From the NCBI RefSeq assembly GCF_030864005.1, contig NZ_CP132976.1, positions 4,960,001 to 5,024,000 on the forward strand: DNA of 64,000 nucleotides, in the 5' to 3' direction. The first letter of the stretch is position 1. Each line of letters opens with the position of its first letter. The notes beneath the pieces were generated by a model that saw nothing but the letters and a program-made list of their open reading frames with translations, did not search any database and was not told where the DNA came from. Below, piece by piece: positions 35,017 through 43,822 of this stretch. Made by a program: the position numbers and the translations under genes. The DNA comes from Achromobacter seleniivolatilans (GTDB lineage Bacteria > Pseudomonadota > Gammaproteobacteria > Burkholderiales > Burkholderiaceae_B).

Positions 35017-36298
35017 CGTTGCGAACACTATGAATACTCGGACCGCTGTGCCGGATGGGGCAGGTCAGGCACTGGCTGCTTCCAAAGGCAAAATCCTGCT
35101 TTTCAGCTACGCCTTCCCGCCAATGCAGGTGCAGATGACCGCGGCTGTGTATAAGCCGATGGCCGCTCTTGCCCGTTCTGGCTATGACGTCGATGTCTTG
35201 TGCGCAGACTCATTCTGCCCAGAGCTGCCCCTGGATCAAAGTCTGCTGGCATTTGCTGAAAAGACGTTCGGAAAGATCGAGCGGCTTCGTCCGGCCGATG
35301 GGCTGGTAAGCCGCCTGCGCAAAGCGTCGCGAGTCCTGGACCGTGTGCCGGATTTGATGACCGTGTTGCGAGAGTCCGCCTACAGCAAGCTGATGGATTC
35401 GGATCTGAGCCAGTACGATGCGGTGATGACGTGGTCGCCTTTCCATTCGATCAATGCCGTCATGACGCGCGTCAAGAAAGCGCGTCCGAACGTCAAATGG
35501 CTGGCGCAGTTCAGCGACCCTTGGGCGGGCAACCCGCTTGAGATCAGCCGTCTGACCAAGATGTGGAATGCCAGAAATGAGCCGCGTGCTGTGGCCGCCG
35601 CCGACTTTATCGTGCACAGCTCCCGCTATTCGCTGGATCTTATGATGCGCGATCAGCCTGAGGCAGCGCGCCGGCGCACAGAGGTGATTCCCCACGCGTA
35701 CGACGAAGCGCTCTTCCCGCAGCGGATGAAGGCGAAGAATGATCGCATCGTGTTGCGTTATGTGGGCGTGTTGTACGGCAGGCGTTCGCCCGAGCCCTTG
35801 TTCAAGGCTTTGGCGGGCCTGTTCAACAGACGGCCTGAGTTGCGTGGCCAGCTTCGCGTTGAACTGATCGGCCTGGTCCCGCCCGAGATGCTTGCCAGCG
35901 AGGCGGCCAAGAGCCTGCCCGAGGGTACCGTGCAGGCGATGGGCAACGTCTCGTTTGTCGAGTCGTTAGAGCAAATGTACGACGCGGATATTCTGCTGTT
36001 GATCGAGGCCGATATTCGGCAGAACTTGTTCCTGCCTAGCAAGTTGTCCGACTATATCGGCGCCGATACGCCGATCGTCGGCCTGACGCCGCCCGGAGGC
36101 TCCGAAGACGCGATGAAGCAGCTGGGTTGCTGGCATGCCCGGCCCTCAGACGTCGAAGGAATTGAAAAAGCGGTTGAGGGCGCCGTGGATCACGTCCTGC
36201 GCCGCGATGGAGCCGCTTGGTGTGATCAAACGTACCGCGACTCTTTTAGCGGCCGGCAAATCGCGCAGCAGTTTGGCGACATCCTGGAGAGGCTCTGA
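35003..36298 (+). CDS. Glycosyltransferase (GT4-like)
   Basis: The 431-residue protein opens with a GT-B N-terminus after a 28-residue lead (KILLFSYAFPPMQVQMTAAVY). KWLAQFSDPWAGNP and a late Glu/Asp-rich block (DADILLLIEADIRQNLFLPSKLSDY) agree with family 4-like transferases. The GTG start has GGGAG 6 bp upstream and overlaps the preceding gene by 14 bp; the later ATG at codon 10 has no ribosome-binding site. Specificity unknown. Confidence 0.83.
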   Translation: MLPGNVANTMNTRTAVPDGAGQALAASKGKILLFSYAFPPMQVQMTAAVYKPMAALARSGYDVDVLCADSFCPELPLDQSLLAFAEKTFGKIERLRPADGLVSRLRKASRVLDRVPDLMTVLRESAYSKLMDSDLSQYDAVMTWSPFHSINAVMTRVKKARPNVKWLAQFSDPWAGNPLEISRLTKMWNARNEPRAVAAADFIVHSSRYSLDLMMRDQPEAARRRTEVIPHAYDEALFPQRMKAKNDRIVLRYVGVLYGRRSPEPLFKALAGLFNRRPELRGQLRVELIGLVPPEMLASEAAKSLPEGTVQAMGNVSFVESLEQMYDADILLLIEADIRQNLFLPSKLSDYIGADTPIVGLTPPGGSEDAMKQLGCWHARPSDVEGIEKAVEGAVDHVLRRDGAAWCDQTYRDSFSGRQIAQQFGDILERL

Positions 36299-36363
36299 CG
36301 CTCGCGCCTTGCCGCGCGAACGCTGATTCCGATCACAACCATGCTTCCCAATCACTTTTGATC

Positions 36364-37425
36364 ATGCCGGCGGAAGTCGTCCTCTACGCACCCAATGTGC
36401 ATACCGGCGGCGGGTTTGTGCTGTTGCAGGCACTGCTCGGCGCGTGGCCGTCCGCTGCGCCGCTCCGCCTGTTTCTGGATGCCCGCGTAGAGGGGCGGCT
36501 GGCCGTGCCGGAAGGAGCGTCGGTGTATTGGGTCCGCCCGCAGGCGCTAGCGCGCCTTGCTGGGGAATTTGCCGCGCGGCGCGCTGCCGAGGCAGGCTCG
36601 ATTCTGTTCTGTTTTCATGGACTGCCCCCGGTTCTCCCATCACGGGCGCGGGTCGTGGTTTTTCTGCAGAACCGGAATTATCTGGGTGGCATCAAGCTGT
36701 CCCAGTTTCCATTGAAGACGCGTCTGCGGCTGATGTTCGAGCGATCCATCGGCCGCTTGTTCCGCCATCGCGTGGCCGAGTATGTCGTGCAAACACCGAC
36801 AATGCGCCGCGCGGTCCTGGACTGGCTCGGGGAACCGGCCCAGTCGCCGATGGTGCGCATTTCGCCGTTCGCCGGCAGCATGCCGGCTCACGCTGTGCCG
36901 GACGGCCGTGAAACCATCCGCTGGGACTTTGTGTATGTGGCCGATGGTGTGGCGCACAAAAATCACCGGCGTTTGGTCCAAGCTTGGGCCCTGTTGGCCG
37001 AAAAGGGGCTTTACCCGTCTCTTGCCGTCACGCTGGGCCCAAGGGACGAGTCGCTTGCAGCCGAACTGCTGGCCATTGCCGCCAAACACGGATTGCGCAT
37101 CGACAACCAAGGTGAGTTGAGCCGCGAGGATGTGTCGCGGCTATATGCGCAGGCTGGCGCGCTTGTGTTCCCGTCATTTGGAGAGTCTTTCGGATTGCCG
37201 CTGATCGAGGCGTCCAAGGCTGGCTTGCCGATCGTGGCATCAGAGTTGGATTACGTGCGCGACGTATGTGTGCCGGCTCAGACGTTTGACCCCGGCTCGG
37301 CGGTGTCGATTGCGCGTGCAGTGCGACGCCAGTTGGGGCAGGAGTCGGGTCCCGCGGAACCGGTGAGCCCAGAACAATTTTGGTCCATGCTGCGCGGTAG
37401 TGGCCCTCAAGCGAGCATCGATTGA
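36364..37425 (+). CDS. Glycosyltransferase family 4
   Basis: The 353-residue protein carries PSFGESFGLPLIEASKAGLP, the donor-binding EX7E motif, and VADGVAHKNHRRLVQAWALL, a form of the KN motif that opens the second domain. It starts with EVVLYAPNVHTGGGFVLLQ, a typical GGG-containing acceptor-side loop. It overlaps the next glycosyltransferase gene by 4 bp. Local GC content is higher than in the genes before it. Confidence 0.87.
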   Translation: MPAEVVLYAPNVHTGGGFVLLQALLGAWPSAAPLRLFLDARVEGRLAVPEGASVYWVRPQALARLAGEFAARRAAEAGSILFCFHGLPPVLPSRARVVVFLQNRNYLGGIKLSQFPLKTRLRLMFERSIGRLFRHRVAEYVVQTPTMRRAVLDWLGEPAQSPMVRISPFAGSMPAHAVPDGRETIRWDFVYVADGVAHKNHRRLVQAWALLAEKGLYPSLAVTLGPRDESLAAELLAIAAKHGLRIDNQGELSREDVSRLYAQAGALVFPSFGESFGLPLIEASKAGLPIVASELDYVRDVCVPAQTFDPGSAVSIARAVRRQLGQESGPAEPVSPEQFWSMLRGSGPQASID

Positions 37426-38654
37426 AGATCCTGATCGTCACCCAGTATTTCTGGCCTGAGCAATTCTTTGTCAACGACTTCGTGCGCGCGCTCGTGGCGC
37501 AGGGCCACGTGGTCGAAGTCCTGACCGGCAAACCCAACTATCCGGATGGCAAGGTATTCGACGGCTATGACGAGCGCGGTTGCACTCAGGAGCGGTTAAA
37601 CGATGGCACGGTGATTCATCGGGTGCCATTGCGCGCCCGGCGTCAGGGCGGCGGCAAGAATCTGGTGTTGAACTATCTGTCGTTCGTGGTGAACGGCTTG
37701 CGTTTCGGGCATCGCGCCGTGCGTGGAAAGGACTTTGACGTAATTCTGGCCGTCGCTTTTTCGCCGATTACCTCGGTCATTCCCGCGATCTACTTGAAGT
37801 GGCGATTGAGGCGGCCGTTGTCCATCTGGATTCAGGACCTGTGGCCCGAAAGCCTGAGCGCCACCGGATTTGTACGTAGCCGCGCCATCCTTGCCGGAGT
37901 GGGCTTGATGGTCCGGGCGATATACGGTGCCGCATCGCAATTGCTGGTGCAGTCCGAGGCCTTTCGCGCACCCGTCGCCCGCTTGGCTGAGGCCAGAAAA
38001 ATCGTCTACTACCCGAATTCGAGCCGCGATCCCAAGGCTGAAGCCCCCGTCGCCTGCGCGGTGAATCCGGTGTTGCTAGCCACGCTGGAAAGCCACTTTT
38101 GCGTGGTATTTGCCGGAAACCTGGGCACCGCGCAATCCCTGCACACCGTCCTGGCAGCCGCGCGCAAGGTTCGCGAGCTGGGAGCTTGCAAGATCGTGCT
38201 GGTCGGCAGCGGAAGCATGTCGGGCCAGATCCGGGAACAGGTGGAACGCGAAGGCCTAGATAACGTGGTGCTGGCTGGGCGATATCCGAATGAGCAGATG
38301 CCGCATATATTTGATCGGGCGGGCGCGCTGCTGGTGACCCTGAAGCGCGATGCCATCCTGACGCAGACCATACCCAGCAAGGTTCAGGCCTACCTGGCCG
38401 CAGGCCGCCCCATCATTGGCGCGCTGGACGGGGCGGGCGCAGAGATCATTAATGCGTCCGGCGGCGGGCTGGTATGCGCCGCCGAAGACGCGGACGGCCT
38501 GGCCGATTGCATTGGGCGTATGTACGCAATGGACGCCGGGCAGCGCGGCGACCTGGGCGCCGCAGGCCGGGCCTACTATCTTGAGCATTTCGAGATAGGC
38601 CGGCAGGCGCGCCGATTAGTGAGTATTCTTTCCGAGAACATGAATTCGCATTAA
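37422..38654 (+). CDS. wbuB: WbuB-like glycosyltransferase
   Basis: The 410-residue GT4 protein has the full pattern of WbuB, an L-FucNAc-type transferase: ILIVTQYFWPEQFFVNDFV, VEVLTGKPNYPDG, SIWIQDLWPESL and VFAGNLGTAQSLHTVLAAA. In E. coli O26 and related strains wbuB follows fnlABC; here it precedes the equivalent genes. It probably adds the 6-deoxy-L-hexosamine made by the next three genes. The TTG start overlaps the preceding stop (TTGA); no other start keeps the N-terminus. Confidence 0.83.
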   Translation: MKILIVTQYFWPEQFFVNDFVRALVAQGHVVEVLTGKPNYPDGKVFDGYDERGCTQERLNDGTVIHRVPLRARRQGGGKNLVLNYLSFVVNGLRFGHRAVRGKDFDVILAVAFSPITSVIPAIYLKWRLRRPLSIWIQDLWPESLSATGFVRSRAILAGVGLMVRAIYGAASQLLVQSEAFRAPVARLAEARKIVYYPNSSRDPKAEAPVACAVNPVLLATLESHFCVVFAGNLGTAQSLHTVLAAARKVRELGACKIVLVGSGSMSGQIREQVEREGLDNVVLAGRYPNEQMPHIFDRAGALLVTLKRDAILTQTIPSKVQAYLAAGRPIIGALDGAGAEIINASGGGLVCAAEDADGLADCIGRMYAMDAGQRGDLGAAGRAYYLEHFEIGRQARRLVSILSENMNSH

Positions 38655-38667
38655 GAGAAGGCTTAGC

Positions 38668-39534
38668 ATGAAGATATTAGTTCTAGGTGTAACAGGCATG
38701 CTGGGCAGCGCGGTGTTTTCGCGCTTCAGCGAGGACCCTGCATTCGAAACTTGGGGAACGCTGCGCAGCGCGGCGGGATTGCGCCATTTCAATGAAGCTG
38801 CGCGCCCCAGGTTGCTGACGGGTGTCGATGTGCTGGACAACGATTCTCTCGTTGCGGCGATGGGCCGGGTCAAGCCCGACGTCGTGATCAACTGCATCGG
38901 CCTTATCAAGCAGCTTGCGGACGCCAACGATCCCTTGGTGGCGTTGCCGGTGAACGCGATGCTGCCGCACCGTCTTTCGCGTCTTTGCGCATTGAGTTCG
39001 GCCCGCTTGATTCACGTGAGCACCGACTGCGTTTTTGATGGCCGTAAGGGTATGTATCTGGAATCGGATTCTTCCGATGCCGAAGACCTCTATGGCAAGT
39101 CGAAGTATATTGGCGAGGTCGTCTCCGATCCCCACGCGATTACCCTGCGGACATCGATCATTGGCCACGAGATTGGCAGCAATGTTGCGCTGGTTGATTG
39201 GTTCTTGTCTCAGGCGGGTCCGGTAAAGGGTTACAAGCACGCCGTGTTTTCCGGCCTGCCGACCACCGAACTTGCGCGTGTGATGAAGGATTTCGTAATT
39301 CCGAATCCCTCATTGCACGGGCTTTACCATTGCGCTGTCGCACCGATCGACAAGTATTCGCTCCTGACGCTGGTGGCTCAGGTGTACGGCAAGCAAATAG
39401 ATATTATTCCCGATGATCAGGTGAAAATTGACCGGTCATTGGATGCCAGCCGCCTGTTGCAGGCGACCGGATACAAGCCGCCTTCCTGGCCGGAATTGAT
39501 TAAAGAAATGCACGCCCGTCGTGAGATTCATTAA
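38668..39534 (+). CDS. RmlD-like sugar-nucleotide reductase
   Basis: The 288-residue short-chain dehydrogenase has the dinucleotide motif GVTGMLGSAVF and the active-site pair HVSTDCVFDG and YGKSKYIGE, with Tyr and Lys at YGKSK. It is of the RmlD (dTDP-4-keto-rhamnose reductase) type. In the FnlABC/CapEFG pathway the reductase is FnlB/CapF, about 370 residues with a cupin tail; this one is shorter and lacks it. It should reduce the 4-keto sugar made by the next gene's product. By analogy with WbvR of Vibrio cholerae O37 the product may lead to UDP-L-QuiNAc instead of UDP-L-FucNAc. Confidence 0.82.
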   Translation: MKILVLGVTGMLGSAVFSRFSEDPAFETWGTLRSAAGLRHFNEAARPRLLTGVDVLDNDSLVAAMGRVKPDVVINCIGLIKQLADANDPLVALPVNAMLPHRLSRLCALSSARLIHVSTDCVFDGRKGMYLESDSSDAEDLYGKSKYIGEVVSDPHAITLRTSIIGHEIGSNVALVDWFLSQAGPVKGYKHAVFSGLPTTELARVMKDFVIPNPSLHGLYHCAVAPIDKYSLLTLVAQVYGKQIDIIPDDQVKIDRSLDASRLLQATGYKPPSWPELIKEMHARREIH

Positions 39535-39553
39535 CAGATTGAATGGTTGATCT

Positions 39554-40564
39554 ATGTTTGACGATAAAGTTCTCATGATTACCGGCGGCACTGGTTCGTT
39601 CGGACACACGGTGCTGAAGCGGTTCCTTTCCACGGATGTGCGCGAAATTCGCGTGTTCAGCCGTGATGAAAAGAAGCAAGAAGACATGCGCATCGCGCTT
39701 GCCGATGACAAGGTGAAGTTCTACATCGGTGACGTCCGCGACTACGACAGCATTGCGCAAGCGATGATAGGCGTGGATTACGTGTTTCACGCGGCAGCGC
39801 TTAAACAAGTGCCGTCGTGCGAGTTCTATCCGATGGAAGCCGTAAAGACCAACGTCCTTGGCACCGAGAACGTGTTGAATGCGGCAATCGCCGCGGGCGT
39901 TCAGCGCGTGGTTGTGCTGAGCACGGATAAGGCGGTGTATCCCATCAATGCCATGGGTATCTCCAAGGCCATGGCCGAGAAACTGGTCGTGGCCAAGTCG
40001 CGCATCAACATCAAGTCCGGTCCTGTGATCTGTGCCACGCGCTACGGTAACGTCATGGCCTCGCGCGGTTCGGTGATTCCTCTGTTTGTCAGCCAACTGA
40101 AGGCGGGCGAGCCGTTGACGGTCACTGATCCGAACATGACGCGCTTTTTGATGTCGCTTGAAGACTCAGTCGATTTGGTGCTGTACGCATTCGAACATGC
40201 GCAGCAAGGCGACATTTTTGTTCAGAAGGCGCCAGCCTCGACGGTCGCGGATCTGGCTGTCGCGCTCAAGGAACTGGTTGGCGGTGACAGCCCGGTCAAG
40301 GTTATTGGCACGCGCCATGGCGAGAAGCTGTACGAATCGTTGATTTCGCGTGAAGAGATGGCAAAGGCCGAGGACATGGGCCGTTATTTCCGCATTCCTG
40401 CCGACAACCGCGATCTGAACTACAAGAAGTACTTCGTCGAAGGCGAAACCCATATCTCGGAACTGGACGACTACACGTCCCATAATACGGACCGGCTGGA
40501 CGTCGAAGGGGTCAAGGAGTTGCTGTTGAAGCTGGAATACATCCGGGGGCAGATCAATGCTTAA
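39554..40564 (+). CDS. fnlA: UDP-GlcNAc 4,6-dehydratase/5-epimerase (inverting)
   Basis: The 336-residue enzyme belongs to the FnlA/CapE/WbjB group, which turns UDP-GlcNAc into a 4-keto-6-deoxy-L-arabino sugar. TGGTGSFGHT binds NADP. The active-site segment STDKAVYPINAMGISKAMAEK has Met in place of the usual Tyr, a known trait of CapE-type enzymes, with Lys four residues later. RHGEKLYESL is also typical. It lies between the reductase and the C2-epimerase and overlaps the latter by 8 bp, so three consecutive steps are coded together. Confidence 0.93.
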   Translation: MFDDKVLMITGGTGSFGHTVLKRFLSTDVREIRVFSRDEKKQEDMRIALADDKVKFYIGDVRDYDSIAQAMIGVDYVFHAAALKQVPSCEFYPMEAVKTNVLGTENVLNAAIAAGVQRVVVLSTDKAVYPINAMGISKAMAEKLVVAKSRINIKSGPVICATRYGNVMASRGSVIPLFVSQLKAGEPLTVTDPNMTRFLMSLEDSVDLVLYAFEHAQQGDIFVQKAPASTVADLAVALKELVGGDSPVKVIGTRHGEKLYESLISREEMAKAEDMGRYFRIPADNRDLNYKKYFVEGETHISELDDYTSHNTDRLDVEGVKELLLKLEYIRGQINA

Positions 40565-41684
40565 GGTAATGACCCTGGTCGGCACGCGGCCTGAATTGAT
40601 CAAGATGAGCCGCGTGATTGCCGAGCTCGACGCTCAAGTCAATCACGTACTGGTGCACTCCGGCCAGAACTACGACTACGAACTCAACCAGGTCTTTTTT
40701 GATGACCTGCGCATCCGCAAGCCCGATTATTTTCTGGGCGCAGCGGGAGATACCGCGGCCAAGACAATTGGCGACGTCATCATCAAGTCCGACGAGATCT
40801 TCGATCAAGAAAAGCCGGATGCCTTGCTGCTGTATGGCGACACCAATACCTGCCTGGCGGTGATCGCAGCCAAGCGCCGCAAGATCCCGGTGTTTCACAT
40901 GGAAGCGGGAAACCGCTGCTTTGACCAGCGTGTGCCAGAAGAACTGAACCGTAAGGTGCTGGATCATCTGAGCGACATCAATATGGTCCTGACGGAGCAT
41001 GCGCGCCGTTACCTGATCGCCGAGGGTATTCGCCCGGAAACGATCATCAAGACCGGTTCGCACATGCAAGAAGTGCTGGCTTACTACATGGCCGACATCC
41101 TGGCGTCGGATGTGCTGACGCGTGAAGGCCTGACGGAAGGCAAGTATTTTGTCGTCAGCGTGCACCGCGAAGAAAACGTCGATACGCCGCAAAACCTGCG
41201 CGACCTGCTTGAGACGCTGCGCAATCTTGCGGATACGCACGGGCACCCCATCATCGTGTCGACGCATCCGCGGACGCGCAAGCGTCTGGAGGCTTTGGGC
41301 GACGCGTTGGATCATCCGCTGATCCGCTTTGTGAAGCCGTTTGGCCTGCTTGATTACATCAAGCTGCAAATGGGCGCATTCTGCGTGTTGTCCGATAGCG
41401 GCACGATCACGGAAGAGGCTTCGCTGCTGAACTTGCCGGCCATCACGTTGCGCAATGCGCACGAGCGTCCTGAAGGCATGGACGAAGGCACGCTGATCAT
41501 GAGCGGCCTGAAGGCGGATCGCGTTGCCGACGCGGTTCGGGTGGTGACCAGTCAGCATCGGCGTGACGAACGCGTCATTCCCATCGTCAAAGATTACGAG
41601 GGGGGGCCGGTGTCCAAGCAGGTCGTGCGCGTGGTGCTGAGCTACACCGACTATGTGAACCGGACCGTCTGGTCGAAGTCCTGA
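40557..41684 (+). CDS. fnlC: UDP-N-acetylglucosamine 2-epimerase family protein (FnlC/WbjD/WbvD type)
   Basis: The 375-residue GT-B-fold epimerase shows family motifs VGTRPELIKM, HSGQNYDYEL, LLLYGDTNTCLA, HMEAGNRCFDQRVPEELNR and SDSGTITEEASLL. It inverts C2 of the reduced sugar to give the final UDP-L-hexosamine (FucNAc or QuiNAc form). It is more like FnlC/WbjD/WbvD than the WecB that makes ManNAc, as NRCFDQRVPEE and the pathway neighbours show. Which product forms depends on the reductase two genes upstream. Confidence 0.88.
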   Translation: MLKVMTLVGTRPELIKMSRVIAELDAQVNHVLVHSGQNYDYELNQVFFDDLRIRKPDYFLGAAGDTAAKTIGDVIIKSDEIFDQEKPDALLLYGDTNTCLAVIAAKRRKIPVFHMEAGNRCFDQRVPEELNRKVLDHLSDINMVLTEHARRYLIAEGIRPETIIKTGSHMQEVLAYYMADILASDVLTREGLTEGKYFVVSVHREENVDTPQNLRDLLETLRNLADTHGHPIIVSTHPRTRKRLEALGDALDHPLIRFVKPFGLLDYIKLQMGAFCVLSDSGTITEEASLLNLPAITLRNAHERPEGMDEGTLIMSGLKADRVADAVRVVTSQHRRDERVIPIVKDYEGGPVSKQVVRVVLSYTDYVNRTVWSKS

Positions 41685-41706
41685 CCCGATATCCGCTAGC
41701 TGAGTC

Positions 41707-42732
41707 ATGCCTTCATTGTTTCTTTGGTGCGTTCTGGCGGTAGCCCTGGCGGCGGCATGGCTGCTGACTGGGGCGTTGCGCCGTTATGCGCTGGCCAGCA
41801 GCCGTTTGCTGGACGTTCCCAACAGCCGCAGTTCACACGTCGTTCCGACGCCTCGGGGCGGCGGGGTGTCTTTCGTGTTGAGCTTTCTTGCCGGTTTGCC
41901 GGTGCTGATCTGGTTGGGTTTGTTGACCGAGCCTGCCGCTATCGCTTTGGGCGGCGCCGGCGCCGCCGTGGCGATGATTGGCTTTCTGGATGACCGTGGC
42001 CATGTGGCGGTCCGGTGGCGGTTGCTGGTGCACTTTGGCAGCGCCCTTTGGCTGCTGGTCTGGTTCGGGGGGCTGCCGGCGGACGTGTTTTCCAGCAGTT
42101 CGACTGCATGGGCGCTGGCAGCAAGCGCGGTTGGATTGTTCGCGTTGGTCTGGCTGTTGAACCTGTACAACTTCATGGACGGGATCGACGGCCTGGCTGC
42201 GTCGGAAGCCATCTGCGTGGCGGGCGGCGGAGCAGTGTTATATGCATTGACCGGCCATGCGGGCGCCGTGGCGGCGCCGCTTCTGCTTGCGGTCTCAGTG
42301 GTGGGGTTCCTGTTGTGGAATTTTCCGCCCGCCCGGATTTTCATGGGTGACGCGGGCAGCAGCTTCCTTGGGATTGTGCTGGGCGGACTGGCTTTGCAGG
42401 CTGCGTGGCAGGACCCTTCTTTGTTTTGGGCGTGGGTCATCTTGTTGGGCGTGTTCGTGGTGGATGCCACTTGGACGCTTGCGCGGCGGCTCGCACGCGG
42501 TGAGCGCGTGTATCTGGCCCACAGGATGCACGCATATCAGCATGCGACGCGCCGGTTTGGCGGTCACAGACCCGTGCTGCTGACGGTCATTGCGCTGAAT
42601 GCAGTGTGGCTTTTTCCCATGGCGCTATGCGTGGCTTACGGCTGGTTGCCCGCGTGGGCCGGCGTCCCCCTGGCCTATGGACCGCTGTTGGCGCTGGCGA
42701 TTGGCTGCAAGGCAGGCGAACGCGAAGCGTGA
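41707..42732 (+). CDS. WecA/WbpL-type undecaprenyl-phosphate sugar-1-phosphate transferase
   Basis: The 341-residue protein has about ten membrane helices and the polyprenyl-phosphate GlcNAc-1-P transferase motifs: DVPNSRSSHVVPTPRGGG, LYNFMDGIDGLAASE, ARIFMGDAGSSFLG and AHRMHAYQH. It puts the first sugar phosphate on undecaprenyl phosphate and so starts chain assembly. WbpL of Pseudomonas, which uses FucNAc or QuiNAc donors, is the closest functional model given the nearby WbpM-type dehydratase. A 452-bp gap follows. Confidence 0.9.
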   Translation: MPSLFLWCVLAVALAAAWLLTGALRRYALASSRLLDVPNSRSSHVVPTPRGGGVSFVLSFLAGLPVLIWLGLLTEPAAIALGGAGAAVAMIGFLDDRGHVAVRWRLLVHFGSALWLLVWFGGLPADVFSSSSTAWALAASAVGLFALVWLLNLYNFMDGIDGLAASEAICVAGGGAVLYALTGHAGAVAAPLLLAVSVVGFLLWNFPPARIFMGDAGSSFLGIVLGGLALQAAWQDPSLFWAWVILLGVFVVDATWTLARRLARGERVYLAHRMHAYQHATRRFGGHRPVLLTVIALNAVWLFPMALCVAYGWLPAWAGVPLAYGPLLALAIGCKAGEREA

Positions 42733-43184
42733 GCCTCCAGCCGTTAGCGGCGTGTGTTTCTGAAGATGTCGCAAGCCGCGCGCGGTATCTATGCACGCCA
42801 GCCTCAGGCCAGGTTTGGCCAAGCTACGCCTGTATGGAGATATCGATGTGCGCGGGCCATTCATGGTGCGTTTTGCAGCGTAATTCTCTGCATGAACGCG
42901 CCGCGAATTGGTACACCTTCTAGCGCTTCTTTGCCGATCTGCGTGATAACGTCTGCGTGCTGGCCAGGGTGAACTTTCGCTGTGGTCGGGAATTGGGCGC
43001 GAAATATTTCCTAATATTACGACCATATCGTTACAATTCTATTTTCATGATGTATCCGGCGGTCGTTTAGCGGTCGAAACACCAGGAAAAATAAGCGAAA
43101 TAGGCACTGCCCCCACAGCTGACAACCTTTCTAACAGGCGCTCTGCGGGTAGATTGGACGACTGAATAGGGACAGATAAAGACG
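42733..43184. other. Intergenic region, possible decayed gene
   Basis: These 452 bases lack a supported gene. Plus-strand frames show coding-like stretches broken by stops (for example LRLYGDIDVRGPFMVRF before a TAA near 42880, and later RFFADLRDNVCVLARVN after a TAG), which may be remnants of a lost LPS gene; I cannot name it. The AT-rich part near 43000-43050 could hold a promoter for the next gene. Confidence 0.35.
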
Positions 43185-43760
43185 ATGGCGAGATCGCTGT
43201 TGGTTGTCGGCGCGGGCATGCATGGACGCGCAGTAGCAGAGGCCGCTCAGCTAAGCGGGATGTGGGCGGAAATTCTGTTTGTGGATGATCGTTGGCCTGA
43301 GTTGCAGGAGACAGGCGGACGTAGGGTTGTCTGCAATCTTGCAGGGCTGCCTGGCATTGCAGACCATGACACCCAGGCGATTGCCGCAGTTGGCAATAAT
43401 GCGCTGCGAGCCAAGTGGGTGCAGACCATTCAAGACGCGGGGGTGTCATTGGCCACTGTCATCCATCCCGCGGCAAGCGTCAGTCCCAGCGCCACTATCG
43501 AGGCAGGGACAGCCATTCTGGCGATGGCGATGGTCGGAGCAGGCGCCTATATTGGTACCGCTTCGATCCTGAACGCGCATTGCACCGCCGATCATGACAC
43601 TCTGCTGGAGCCATATGCCCACTTGGGCACTGGCGTGCATCTTGCGGGAGGCGTGAAGATCGGAGCAGGGGCCTGGCTTCAGGCCGGCTGCTGCGCCGGA
43701 TATGGCGTGGTGGTGCCGGAGGGTCAGGTGTCTCCGCCCGGGACCGCGCTAAGCAGTTGA
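43185..43760 (+). CDS. PglD-like sugar acetyltransferase
   Basis: The 191-residue protein has the two parts of PglD/NeuD acetyltransferases: an N-terminal nucleotide-sugar-binding Rossmann part (LLVVGAGMHGRAVAEAA) and a left-handed beta helix of hexapeptide repeats (about 95-190). NAHCTADHDTLLEPYAHLGTG holds the catalytic His. Such enzymes N-acetylate UDP-4-amino-6-deoxy sugars. No aminotransferase that would make that substrate is encoded here, so it may acylate another amino sugar or depend on a gene elsewhere. Confidence 0.85.
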   Translation: MARSLLVVGAGMHGRAVAEAAQLSGMWAEILFVDDRWPELQETGGRRVVCNLAGLPGIADHDTQAIAAVGNNALRAKWVQTIQDAGVSLATVIHPAASVSPSATIEAGTAILAMAMVGAGAYIGTASILNAHCTADHDTLLEPYAHLGTGVHLAGGVKIGAGAWLQAGCCAGYGVVVPEGQVSPPGTALSS

Positions 43761-43822
43761 TCTGCAGCGGCCGGGATGTTGTTGTGATTCATTTAATAGG
43801 ACGCTGGAAAGCGTAGGCCGTT

